A DNA stretch of 30,917 bases from positions 1-30,917 of the forward strand of contig URGJ01000020.1 of NCBI GenBank assembly GCA_900547445.1. The letters run 5' to 3'. A program made the position numbers and the translations under genes. The notes beneath the pieces are model-generated. The model did not search any database, was not told the origin of the DNA, and saw nothing but the letters and a program-made list of their open reading frames with translations. The stretch comes from an uncultured Oscillospiraceae bacterium (lineage in GTDB: Bacteria; Bacillota; Clostridia; Oscillospirales; Acutalibacteraceae). Positions 1-7,021 of the stretch are shown here, piece by piece; position 1 is the stretch's first letter; each line of letters opens with the position of its first letter.

Positions 1-17
1 CCACATCAACTCCCCTT

Positions 18-58
18 TGTCAACTCTTTTTTTTAACTTTTTTTGAAAAAATTTTTGC
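18..58 (-). promoter_or_regulatory. -35 element with A/T-tract (UP-like) of a leftward promoter cut by the window edge
   Basis: Read on the minus strand, a perfect TTGACA lies at 23-18. It is preceded upstream (24-58) by long A and T runs like an UP element. The expected -10 box falls just outside the left edge, so only the -35 half is seen. Such A-tract plus TTGACA promoters commonly drive rRNA, tRNA or other strongly expressed genes, so a highly expressed leftward unit may begin just outside the window. That last step is inference. Confidence 0.4.
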
Positions 59-82
59 TTGTTGTCGAACCGCCGCGAAGCT

Positions 83-96
83 CACAATATATTGTG
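83..96. promoter_or_regulatory. NrdR-box-like palindrome
   Basis: CACAATATATTGTG is a perfect 14-base palindrome. It fits the core of the NrdR box (ACACWATATATWGTGT), the operator of the ribonucleotide-reductase repressor. The outermost pair of the 16-base consensus is not matched (T at 82, G at 97). NrdR boxes usually come as a pair about three helical turns apart, and I see no second box about 31 bases to either side. No nrd gene is in the window. It could serve a leftward gene beyond the edge or be a different operator. Confidence 0.3.
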
Positions 97-177
97 GGAA
101 ATACGCCGTTGCCTTTTTGTAATTGCACTATTTTTCCTTTGATTTAAGCGTATTCCAACAAACTGACATTCATTGAG

Positions 178-206
178 TTGCAAGAAGTAATGTTATGTGT
201 TATAAT
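178..206 (+). promoter_or_regulatory. Sigma-A-type promoter of the small toxin gene
   Basis: TTGCAA (178-183), a 17-base spacer and a perfect TATAAT (201-206) predict a start near 213. The transcript would have a leader of about 60 bases before the small ORF at 275. The leader contains a short hairpin, CCCT (253-256) with AGGG (261-264) around a CGAA loop, that buries part of the ribosome-binding site. Confidence 0.65.
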
Positions 207-274
207 ATTACCGAAATAAGACGAACCTAAAACGGTAGGCGGTTAAGTTCGACCCTCGAAAGGGGGCGTTGCCG

Positions 275-349
275 ATGGAGCAAACGGTTTTTATCATACT
301 TGTTTTGATATTTGCCACAGGCTACATATTGAGCATAAAAAAGAAATAA
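275..349 (+). CDS. Candidate type I toxin: 24-residue single-span hydrophobic peptide
   Basis: The ORF encodes 24 residues: a short polar start (MEQT), a hydrophobic run of about 17 residues (from VFIILVLIF to YILSI) and a basic KKK tail. This is the usual build of type I membrane toxins such as Fst, TxpA or holin-like toxins. I do not recognise the exact family. AGGGGG (261-266) sits 8 bases before the ATG and is partly trapped in a leader hairpin. The stop codon lies inside the terminator stem of a converging antisense RNA. Its own near-consensus promoter, the antisense unit and complementary 5' ends all favour a toxin. Alternatives are a non-toxic small membrane protein or a regulatory leader. 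Toxicity is inferred. Confidence 0.6.
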   Translation: MEQTVFIILVLIFATGYILSIKKK

Positions 350-380
350 ACCGCCCAAGCTACCAACTTTGCGGTTTATT
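337..380 (-). terminator. Rho-independent terminator of the antisense RNA
   Basis: A perfect 10-bp stem, AATAAACCGC (345-354) with GCGGTTTATT (371-380), is followed on the minus strand by TCTTTTTTA (344-336). On the plus strand no T-run follows, so the toxin mRNA may read through or end poorly here. The toxin stop codon (347-349) lies within the stem. Confidence 0.65.
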
Positions 381-431
381 CCTATAAACTTATAAGTCGA
401 GGGCTAACCGTCTATCGGCTCGCCTTATTTC
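337..431 (-). ncRNA. Candidate antisense antitoxin RNA (about 95 nt)
   Basis: A strong minus-strand promoter (443-438 and 465-460) predicts a start near 431. A hairpin with a T-run predicts an end near 337. The RNA covers the 3' end of the small toxin ORF and its downstream region. Its 5' portion carries the blocks GAAATAAG, CGGTTA and CCCTCGA in the same order as the toxin mRNA leader, so the two RNAs can also pair at their 5' ends. No ORF of note lies in it. The arrangement resembles the RNA I/RNA II pair of the enterococcal par (Fst) locus; the function is inferred from architecture alone. Confidence 0.55.
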
Positions 432-437
432 ACTTTT

Positions 438-465
438 ATTATATCACAATAATATAATATGTCAA
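438..465 (-). promoter_or_regulatory. Promoter of the antisense RNA
   Basis: On the minus strand a perfect TTGACA (465-460), a 16-base spacer and a perfect TATAAT (443-438). It begins just after the stop codon of the DMT transporter gene (470). This is among the best promoter matches in the window and it faces the toxin promoter. Confidence 0.7.
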
Positions 466-469
466 GTAT

Positions 470-1378
470 TTATTCCGCCAGACCCTCTGAAATACCCATC
501 ATAATAATTCCGAGGAAGACGGTGCATATTATAAGGTAATGCTTAGCGCGAAGCTTTTCCTTTAAGAAAATGCGGGAAAGTATCACCGAGAAAACACAGT
601 AAGCCGAAATCATCGGCGCGGCGACGGTCGGGTTGTCTCCTATCGCGTAAATATACGCGAACTGTCCCGCGGTCTCACAGCAGGCGCCCAGCCACTTAGG
701 TGTATCCCATTTGCGGTCGGGCTTTTCCCTCTTTATTACATATATATATATGAATGCGATTACCGCGAGAATAAAAAAGGTATATTCGTAGGCGATATTT
801 GCGGAGTCTTCGTTAACATAGCCCTTGTCGAGCAGCAGCGCGTCGGCAAAGGTGCCCATTCCGTCAAGCAGGCAATAGAAAATCGGGAAAAACACCGCGA
901 TAAAACCGCTTTTAAACTTCTTGTTTTCTGGTCTGCTTGCAAGCTCGTGCGCTTCATCGTCATATTTTTTCTCAACGAAAGCAAGTCCCACAACTCCGAC
1001 GCAGACGAGCACAATTCCTATCCAGCTAAGCACATCGGGCATTTGGCGTAAAAATATAAGACAAAGGATACAGGCGACCGCGCCCGAGGAGTTGCAAATC
1101 GGCGAGGAAACCGACAGCATTATGTAACGCAGTCCGACATAGCCTAAAATCATCGAGGAAACATAGAAGATTATCGCAGGCGAGTATTTGATAAAATCAA
1201 TCGGGTAAAACTCGGTGCCCGTGAGCAGCTCAAAGGTTGCATGAAGTCCCATAACCGTACCCACGGCGATAACGATTTTCCAATGACTGTATTTATCGGT
1301 CGGCTTTGAACCCATTTTTGAAAACAGGTCGGAGCCGCCCCAGAACATAATTGTAACTAATGATAAAATAAACCACAT
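470..1378 (-). CDS. DMT (EamA-type) transporter
   Basis: A 302-residue integral membrane protein with about ten hydrophobic segments in two repeated halves, typical of the drug/metabolite transporter superfamily. It begins with a membrane span that includes the WGGSDLFSK turn, and a cytoplasmic charged loop near residues 138-155 separates the halves. The family exports or imports small metabolites; the substrate cannot be read from sequence. AAAGGAG lies about 7 bases before the ATG. It stands alone between the toxin-antitoxin locus and parB; the antisense RNA promoter starts just past its stop codon. Confident of the superfamily, not of the substrate. Confidence 0.85.
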   Translation of the reverse strand: MWFILSLVTIMFWGGSDLFSKMGSKPTDKYSHWKIVIAVGTVMGLHATFELLTGTEFYPIDFIKYSPAIIFYVSSMILGYVGLRYIMLSVSSPICNSSGAVACILCLIFLRQMPDVLSWIGIVLVCVGVVGLAFVEKKYDDEAHELASRPENKKFKSGFIAVFFPIFYCLLDGMGTFADALLLDKGYVNEDSANIAYEYTFFILAVIAFIYIYVIKREKPDRKWDTPKWLGACCETAGQFAYIYAIGDNPTVAAPMISAYCVFSVILSRIFLKEKLRAKHYLIICTVFLGIIMMGISEGLAE

Positions 1379-1487
1379 AATGATACTCCTTTTAATTGCT
1401 AATTATAAATTAACGATTAAAATCGGAGGCGGTCTGCGCCTAAAATGGCGGCTGGGAACTATTTTTTTCAGCCTTTTTGTCATACAA

Positions 1488-2336
1488 TTATTCTGCTAAT
1501 CTGTGGGCAAATTCGGAAAGCTCGTCATCGCTTAGAAACTCTATTGTAATAGCTCCCCTGCCTTTTCCGTTTGAGGTTATACTTACCTTGCGGTGCAGTT
1601 CGTTTTTGAGCGACAGCTCAACCTCGCTGTAAAAGGTTGGCTTTTGCTGCTTTTCGGCGGTTTTTGCAGTTTTAGCCTTTTTCGCCGCCGCAGACATTTT
1701 TTCAAGCTCCCGCACCGAGGCTCCGTCCGCCGCCGCAAGGAGCATTTTGCCGCGCGTTTCCTCGTCCTCGCAGGAAAGCAGAGCCCTTGCGTGTCCCGCC
1801 GTTATTGTCCCTCGGCGGAGCGCCTCTAATTCGGTATCGTTAAGGGAAAGCAGGCGCAGGGCGTTTGTAACCGCGCTCCGCGATTTGCCCATTTGCTTTG
1901 CAACCTCGTCCTGAGTAAGCCCGTAGCCGTCAATTAACGAGCGGTAGCCGAGAGCTTCTTCGACCGCGTTTAAATCCTCGCGCTGGAGGTTTTCTATAAG
2001 CGCGATTTCCATTAAGGTTTGCTCGTCCGCGTCCTTTATGATAACAGGGACTTCGTTTAATCCCGCAAGACGGCATGCTCGCCAACGGCGTTCACCTGCA
2101 ATTATGCTATATCTTCCGTCAACCGTAGGTTTGACCACAATAGGTTGTATAAGTCCGTGTTGTGCGATACTGTCCGCGAGCTCGGAAAGTGCCTTTTCGT
2201 CGAAGTCCTTTCTCGGTTGGCCGCGGTTAGGCTCAATATCGTTTATGTTTATTGAGACCGTGCCGCCCGCATCCGCCGCATTTTCGTCAAAAAGAGAGTC
2301 GAGACCTCTGCCTAGACCGCCTTTTTTTGCCGCCAT
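1488..2336 (-). CDS. parB: Chromosome-partitioning protein ParB (Spo0J family)
   Basis: ParB is a CTP-dependent DNA clamp. It loads at parS sites near the origin, spreads along DNA, recruits condensin and stimulates ParA ATPase. This 282-residue protein has the expected order: the N-terminal ParA-contact peptide (GLGRGLDSLF), the ParB/Srx domain with GERRWR at residues 81-86, a helix-turn-helix at about 140-165 (LTQDEVAKQMGKSRSAV), then a charged linker and a C-terminal dimerisation domain. Its ribosome-binding site (AGGAG) lies inside the last codons of parA, one base separates the two ORFs, and the genes are surely co-transcribed. The partner parS sites are at 3135-3150 and 3699-3714. Confidence 0.96.
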   Translation of the reverse strand: MAAKKGGLGRGLDSLFDENAADAGGTVSININDIEPNRGQPRKDFDEKALSELADSIAQHGLIQPIVVKPTVDGRYSIIAGERRWRACRLAGLNEVPVIIKDADEQTLMEIALIENLQREDLNAVEEALGYRSLIDGYGLTQDEVAKQMGKSRSAVTNALRLLSLNDTELEALRRGTITAGHARALLSCEDEETRGKMLLAAADGASVRELEKMSAAAKKAKTAKTAEKQQKPTFYSEVELSLKNELHRKVSITSNGKGRGAITIEFLSDDELSEFAHRLAE

Positions 2337-2337
2337 A

Positions 2338-3108
2338 TCACATTCTCCTGTTCTTCTTTAAAAATTCCTTTGCGAGGTCGGTGTACGCCTCGCTACCCTT
2401 TGAGCGCTTGTCGTAATACTGTATGGGCATACCGTAGCTCGGCGCTTCGGAAAGTCTGACAGCCCGCGGGATTACCGTTTTATAAAGCTTATTTGCAAAA
2501 TACTTTTTAATTTCCGCTACAACCTGACCCGTCAGATTAAGCCGTCCGTCATACATAGTAAGGACTATTCCTTCGATTTCAAGGGTCGGATTGTAAAGCC
2601 TTTTGACCTGCCTTACCGAAGCCATAAGCTGTGAAAGCCCCTCAAGCGCGAAATATTCACATTGAATCGGCACTAAAACCGTGTCGCTCGCATTAAGGGC
2701 GTTTATAGTAATCAGTCCCAGTGACGGCGGGCAGTCTATAAATATGTAATCGTATTTTTCCCGCGCCGCTGCAAGCGCCATTTTGAGCTGTGCCTCGCGG
2801 TGCTCTATCTCTATCAAATCGACCTCCGCCGCCGCCAAATCCATTGAGGACGGAACAATATCTACATTTTTAAACTCGGTTTTTACAACCGCGTTTTCGA
2901 ACTTACCTGTGCCTATAAGCAATTCATAAGAGGTGATTTTTGTCTGTTTTTTATTTATTCCGAAGCCGCTTGTAGAATTTCCTTGGGGGTCTGCGTCAAC
3001 AAGCAAAACCCTTTTACCCGCAAGACCAACGCCCGCCGCTAAATTTACCGCGGTTGTGGTCTTTCCGACTCCTCCCTTTTGATTGACTATGGCAATTATC
3101 TTGCCCAC
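2338..3108 (-). CDS. parA: Chromosome-partitioning ATPase ParA (Soj)
   Basis: A Walker-type ATPase of the ParA/MinD class that works with ParB to segregate origins and, in Bacillus, tunes DnaA. The deviant Walker A motif KGGVGKTT is at residues 11-18 and the Walker B stretch YIFIDCPPSLG is mid-protein. I choose the GTG at 3108 because AGGAGG sits 7 bases before it; a TTG two codons upstream (3114) is almost on top of that site. The protein then has 256 residues, usual for Soj. An exact parS lies 27 bases upstream and a probable promoter behind it, so ParB bound at parS could affect this promoter. Confidence 0.96.
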   Translation of the reverse strand: MGKIIAIVNQKGGVGKTTTAVNLAAGVGLAGKRVLLVDADPQGNSTSGFGINKKQTKITSYELLIGTGKFENAVVKTEFKNVDIVPSSMDLAAAEVDLIEIEHREAQLKMALAAAREKYDYIFIDCPPSLGLITINALNASDTVLVPIQCEYFALEGLSQLMASVRQVKRLYNPTLEIEGIVLTMYDGRLNLTGQVVAEIKKYFANKLYKTVIPRAVRLSEAPSYGMPIQYYDKRSKGSEAYTDLAKEFLKKNRRM

Positions 3109-3134
3109 TGTCAAGCCTCCTTTTTTCGGCTTAT

Positions 3135-3150
3135 TGTTTCACGTGAAACA
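3135..3150. promoter_or_regulatory. parS: parS site 1
   Basis: TGTTTCACGTGAAACA matches the bacterial parS palindrome at all 16 positions. It lies in the parA leader, between the probable parA promoter and the GTG start. It is the nucleation site for ParB and marks the origin-proximal segregation zone. Confidence 0.96.
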
Positions 3151-3172
3151 TCGCTTTTGGTGATACCTCAAT

Positions 3173-3201
3173 ATTATACCAGTTAGCAGGTAAAAAGTAA
3201 A
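3173..3201 (-). promoter_or_regulatory. Probable parA-parB promoter
   Basis: On the minus strand a perfect TATAAT (3178-3173) is preceded by a 17-base spacer and TTTACT (3201-3196), a 4 of 6 match to the -35 box. The transcript would start near 3166 and run through parS site 1 into parA. Confidence 0.5.
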
Positions 3202-3220
3202 TAGCGGATTGTGTATTGTA

Positions 3221-3260
3221 ATAAAAATCAGCGGGACGATGCCCGCACCATCCCGCTGAT
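3221..3260 (-). terminator. Terminator downstream of spoVAE
   Basis: A perfect 10-bp stem, ATCAGCGGGA (3227-3236) with TCCCGCTGAT (3251-3260), is followed on the minus strand by TTTTTAT. It ends the spoVAE transcript and separates it from parA-parB. Between it and spoVAE lies a short stretch of direct repeats around ATTACGAATT (about 3280-3300) with no visible function. Confidence 0.8.
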
Positions 3261-3302
3261 CCTTTAATAATTCCGAATTCCGCATTACGAATTACGAATT
3301 AA

Positions 3303-3671
3303 TTAAGTCTTGTCTCCCGGCTTAAATATCAACGACATCAAATACCCCGATACCACCGCTGTGGCTATTCCCGCTGCGGTTGCGGTAAAACCGCCCGACA
3401 GCACGCCCATAAAGCCGTACTCCTTTACCGCCTCCTTAACTCCCATTGCAAGACTGTAGCCGAAGCCCGTGAGCGGAACGGTTGCACCCGCACCCGCGAA
3501 TTTTACTATCGGGTCATAAACTCCTATGGCGGTTAAAATAACTCCCGCGACCACATATGAAACCAGTATGCGTGCGGGAGTAAGCTTGGTGTAATCAATC
3601 AAAATCTGACCGACAAGGCAGATAAACCCGCCCACCAAAAATGCGTAAAAACAGTTTAAAAACATTTCCAT
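3303..3671 (-). CDS. spoVAE: Stage V sporulation protein AE
   Basis: A 122-residue membrane protein of the SpoVA channel, which moves calcium-dipicolinate into the forespore and out on germination. It has about four spans and the family's conserved central segment (VKFAGAGATVPLTGFG), and it resembles the short SpoVAE(b) form. In most spore formers it sits in a spoVA operon with spoVAC and spoVAD; here it stands alone, bracketed by two parS sites. The ATG at 3671 has GAGAGG 8 bases before it. A forespore sigma promoter is expected, but I could not find a convincing one in the 77-base upstream gap. Confidence 0.9.
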   Translation of the reverse strand: MEMFLNCFYAFLVGGFICLVGQILIDYTKLTPARILVSYVVAGVILTAIGVYDPIVKFAGAGATVPLTGFGYSLAMGVKEAVKEYGFMGVLSGGFTATAAGIATAVVSGYLMSLIFKPGDKT

Positions 3672-3698
3672 ACGAAAAACCTCTCTAAGCTTCGCTTA

Positions 3699-3714
3699 TG
3701 TTTCACGTGAAACA
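3699..3714. promoter_or_regulatory. parS: parS site 2
   Basis: A second exact TGTTTCACGTGAAACA, 564 bases from the first, in the gap between spoVAE and the YdbT-type gene. Paired sites near the origin strengthen ParB loading. Confidence 0.96.
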
Positions 3715-3748
3715 TTATTTTTATATAGTGTTTTCCGTAAATGCAAAA

Positions 3749-5179
3749 TTATACCTCAACGCCGTAACATTCTGCGATACTATTTTTGACCTCATCATAA
3801 TTTAGGTGTCTTACCTTTATGCTGTCGGCGCTTTCGGAGCATACGCTCACGACAACCTTGCAGGTTTTCCGCGGAATATCGGGAATGTTGCGGATAAGCT
3901 TTATCTGCCCCACGTTCTCCCGCGGGCAGTACAGCTCGCAGGTGTTAAAGCCCTTTATTGTCTGTGCAAAAATGTTTTTGCCCATTTTGAGCTTGCCAAA
4001 GCGGAATTCAAAAATGCAGAGATAGGCGTAATACATTATCATACAGCAGGCAACTACCGTTAAAAACAGTATCAGGCGGCTGAAGCTTTTAAAAACAAGC
4101 GATAAAACGGGTGAAACGATTATGGTAATGATAAAATACAAGGTGGGAAAATATAAAAACCGCCTTTTTGTACGGTTATCGCGCTTTGCGTGTAAGAGCC
4201 TGCCGTCGGGAGCCAAAAAAGGAAAGTATATTGAAAACTGACGTTTGATCTCACCGCGTCTTCCCGAGGGTACAATAACCGCCGACTCGCTTTTTGAGTT
4301 GCCGTACCCGCCAACGCTCACCTTCATGGCATACCGCTTGAAAAGCCGCATAAGCGGGGTTTGGTCAATGATAACGTCTTTGACCGATTTTTTCTTAAAA
4401 GAGGTGCGGCTGCGTACAAAAAAGCCCGAGCGCACCTCTAAGTTATCTTCTTCAAGAAAAAGTTTAAAATTAATATATTTAAAGAGCGAGTAAAAAAACG
4501 ACACCGCGTAGGCGAGCAGAAAAATCAGGGTGATAGTGTTCACAATCGGCGGAAAATAAGTTTTAACCTGTCCCGATACATTATTGATCTCATCAAACAG
4601 CATTTTGTCAAGAGCCAAACCCAAAAGCTTTCCCGTCTTATTTATGATAGGAACGCCGATAATCATTCCCGTAACAGCCGAAGATGTGGTCGCCGCCATA
4701 ACCGCGACCTTGAAGACCGAAAATTTCACCGCCTTGGGATTTTTTTCTCCGAAAAGACAGCGGGAAACCTCCTTGCTGTCCTTCAGGCTTAGCTTGAATT
4801 CAAAATCAGCCGAGCCCTTGGGTCCTGCTTCGGTATTAATGCGGTAGGTCACGGCTTTAAATACCGCCTCAATCGGATTTTGCTCGGTCTGTACCGAGGA
4901 AAGCTTTGAAATGCTTATAACTGATTCAGACCTTAAAATAATGCCCATTTTAATTGTGACGGTACTTTTTCCGCAAATAAGCCTGAACGAGGCGCATCGG
5001 AGCGCGGCAAGGAGGGTTATAGCCGCAAAGGCGATAAGCTCAAGGGTTAAAACGCCCGTCACCTCGCCCTTGATAAAGTACTGAAGTACGCCCTTTATTA
5101 CCGGAAAAATTAATACAAACAAAAACGGCTTAATGAGACCTACAATCATCAGGGGGTGTGCGTGAAATTCCTTTTTCAA
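3749..5179 (-). CDS. YdbT-type membrane protein with repeated bacterial PH domains
   Basis: A 476-residue protein with alternating membrane spans and beta-rich repeats of the bPH_2 (DUF304) type, as in Bacillus YdbT. The repeats are near residues 60-140, 240-310 and 390-470; each follows a pair of hydrophobic segments. The pair YdbS/YdbT is linked in Bacillus to resistance against a membrane-active bacteriocin; its biochemical role is unknown. The start is TTG at 5179, supported by a strong GGAGG site 7-8 bases upstream, and it overlaps the stop of the upstream gene by 4 bases (TTGA), a sign of coupled translation. Confident of the family and pair, not of the function. Confidence 0.8.
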   Translation of the reverse strand: MKKEFHAHPLMIVGLIKPFLFVLIFPVIKGVLQYFIKGEVTGVLTLELIAFAAITLLAALRCASFRLICGKSTVTIKMGIILRSESVISISKLSSVQTEQNPIEAVFKAVTYRINTEAGPKGSADFEFKLSLKDSKEVSRCLFGEKNPKAVKFSVFKVAVMAATTSSAVTGMIIGVPIINKTGKLLGLALDKMLFDEINNVSGQVKTYFPPIVNTITLIFLLAYAVSFFYSLFKYINFKLFLEEDNLEVRSGFFVRSRTSFKKKSVKDVIIDQTPLMRLFKRYAMKVSVGGYGNSKSESAVIVPSGRRGEIKRQFSIYFPFLAPDGRLLHAKRDNRTKRRFLYFPTLYFIITIIVSPVLSLVFKSFSRLILFLTVVACCMIMYYAYLCIFEFRFGKLKMGKNIFAQTIKGFNTCELYCPRENVGQIKLIRNIPDIPRKTCKVVVSVCSESADSIKVRHLNYDEVKNSIAECYGVEV

Positions 5180-5610
5180 GCTTCACCCTCCTTTGTAAGA
5201 AAATCAATAAAACAATTGACGTCAGAGGCGTCGAACTCGGGTATTATAATTCTGCTCCGAGCCGCCTTTAGAGTAAGCGACGCAAGTCCCATTCTTTTTG
5301 CAAGCGGTGTCGCAAAGCTTTGAGCGTAGACAAGGCGGGAAAAGGGCATAATGTGGGTGGTTTTTATAAAAACCCCACGGTTAATTACTATAGCGCCCTT
5401 TGGGAAAAGGATTTCATAGCTTTTAAAATAGCGTGGAAGATACCAAAAAAGCAAAACCGCAAGCAGGGCGGTCAAAACCGCCGCGGCAAGAAAGAGCCAG
5501 CCGGTAAGAAAGGAAAAGCCGCAAAGCACAATAATGAGAATGAATCCCGCACCGCCGATTCTTGTCTGCCATAAAAATGCCGTTCTTTTCGGCAGTGAAT
5601 TTTCCTTCAA
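5176..5610 (-). CDS. YdbS-type PH domain membrane protein
   Basis: A 144-residue protein with two adjacent hydrophobic spans (about residues 20-60) followed by one bPH_2 domain (about 65-140), as in Bacillus YdbS. It is the partner of the longer YdbT-type protein downstream, whose start codon it overlaps. The start is TTG at 5610, chosen because GGAGG lies 7 bases before it and no ATG fits. Both genes of the pair therefore begin with TTG. The two proteins probably form a membrane complex; the function is not known from sequence. Confidence 0.8.
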   Translation of the reverse strand: MKENSLPKRTAFLWQTRIGGAGFILIIVLCGFSFLTGWLFLAAAVLTALLAVLLFWYLPRYFKSYEILFPKGAIVINRGVFIKTTHIMPFSRLVYAQSFATPLAKRMGLASLTLKAARSRIIIPEFDASDVNCFIDFLTKEGEA

Positions 5611-5638
5611 TGCCAGCCCTCCTTTGGTTTACATAATA

Positions 5639-6904
5639 CTATAATTTTTCCTTTACCGCCGACCAGTATTCCTTGCATTTTTGCTCAATTTTATTTGTTC
5701 CAAAGCGGTAATATTGCTTATCCTTAATTTCATCAGGCAAATATTGTTGGTTTACATAATGATTTGGATAATCGTGCGGATATTTATAATGCTGACCCTT
5801 TATTTCGGCGTCCTCTCCGTCAAAATGCTTATTTTGCAGGTGCCTTGGAATATCGCCGCCGATTCCCCTTTCAATATCCGCCATGGCCGCATTTATCGCG
5901 TCATGGGCGGAGTTTGATTTCGGAGCGGTCGCGACCAGAATAACCGCGTCGGCAAGAGGAAGTCTCGCCTCGGGCAGCCCTACCTCCCTCGCGGCGTCGA
6001 CCGCCGCTTTTACTATCGGAATAATCTGGGGATATGCAAGCCCCACGTCCTCGCAGGCACAGACTAAAAGACGCCTGCAGGCGCTCGGCAGGTCGCCCGC
6101 CGCTAAAAGCCGCCCTAAATAGTAAACCGCCGCGTCCGGGTCAGAGCCGCGCATAGATTTTTGGTATGCCGAGATAATGTCGTAATGCTCATCGCCCTCG
6201 CGATCATAGCGGACGGCGTTAGCCGCTAAAATTTCCTCTGCAGTCTCATCTTTTATTATTATACTGTCATCGGTTTCACTTGTCAGCACGCATAATTCAA
6301 GCATATTTAGCGCTCTGCGGACATCCCCCGCGGCGGCGCGACAAAGCTTTATAAGGCTTTCATCCGAAATTTCAATTTCCTTGCTCTTTTCCTCGCTATA
6401 GACTCCGATTGCGCGGTTGACTGCGGTTTTAATATCCTCAGCCGACAGCGCCTTAAACTCAAAAACCGTAGAGCGGCTTAAAATAGCGTTATATACATAA
6501 AAATACGGGTTTTCGGTGGTTGAGGCGATAAGGGTGATATCACCCGTTTCAATATAAGACAGCAAAATCTGCTGTTGTTTTTTGTTAAAGTACTGAATTT
6601 CGTCAAGGTAAAGAAGAATCCCGCCCGCGGAATCAAAGCCGCCTATCGAATTAATAATTTCCTTAATATCGGCGGTCGAGGCGGTGGTGGCGTTAAGATA
6701 GCATAGCTTTTTACCGCAGTTTGCGGCGATTATATTAGCAACCGTGGTTTTTCCTACTCCTGACGGACCGTAGAAAATAAGATTCGGCACGTTACCCGAA
6801 TCTATAATCTTTCTAAGCACCTTTCCCTCTGAAAGCAAATGTCGCTGTCCTGCCACGTCCTCTATTCTGTTAGGTCTCATTCTGTCCGCCAAGGGTGAAT
6901 TCAT
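5639..6904 (-). CDS. rarA: Replication-associated recombination protein A (RarA/MgsA)
   Basis: An AAA+ ATPase related to clamp-loader subunits that acts at stalled forks and single-stranded gaps. At 421 residues it has the usual length. Walker A GPSGVGKTT is at residues 46-54, Walker B LLYLDEI near 98-103, a sensor 1 stretch (ASTTENP) follows, and the C-terminal tetramerisation part contains the family's HYKYPHDYPNHYV stretch. The ATG at 6904 has GGTGAG just upstream, and a good promoter lies at 6939-6968. It is divergent from the SpoVB-like gene. Confidence 0.95.
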   Translation of the reverse strand: MNSPLADRMRPNRIEDVAGQRHLLSEGKVLRKIIDSGNVPNLIFYGPSGVGKTTVANIIAANCGKKLCYLNATTASTADIKEIINSIGGFDSAGGILLYLDEIQYFNKKQQQILLSYIETGDITLIASTTENPYFYVYNAILSRSTVFEFKALSAEDIKTAVNRAIGVYSEEKSKEIEISDESLIKLCRAAAGDVRRALNMLELCVLTSETDDSIIIKDETAEEILAANAVRYDREGDEHYDIISAYQKSMRGSDPDAAVYYLGRLLAAGDLPSACRRLLVCACEDVGLAYPQIIPIVKAAVDAAREVGLPEARLPLADAVILVATAPKSNSAHDAINAAMADIERGIGGDIPRHLQNKHFDGEDAEIKGQHYKYPHDYPNHYVNQQYLPDEIKDKQYYRFGTNKIEQKCKEYWSAVKEKL

Positions 6905-6938
6905 ATTCTCACCTACCGTAATTTTTTCCTTTACTTTA

Positions 6939-6968
6939 TATTATATTATTTTTTCCTCTCTTTTTCAA
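6939..6968 (-). promoter_or_regulatory. Probable rarA promoter
   Basis: On the minus strand TTGAAA (6968-6963), an 18-base spacer and a perfect TATAAT (6944-6939). The predicted start is about 30 bases before the rarA ATG. Confidence 0.6.
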
Positions 6969-7021
6969 CTCATTATCCAAAAGTTTATCTCATAATATTG
7001 AATATGGGAGTGGTAGATAAA

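Noticed and set aside
52..127. Second NrdR box around 31 bases from the palindrome at 83-96
   Set aside because: Neither flank holds a matching palindrome, which lowers confidence in the NrdR reading of the single site.
1384..1487. Possible terminators after parB
   Set aside because: Short stems (GGCTG/CAGCC; AGGCG/CGCCT) are present but neither has a good T-run on the minus strand, so no feature is called.
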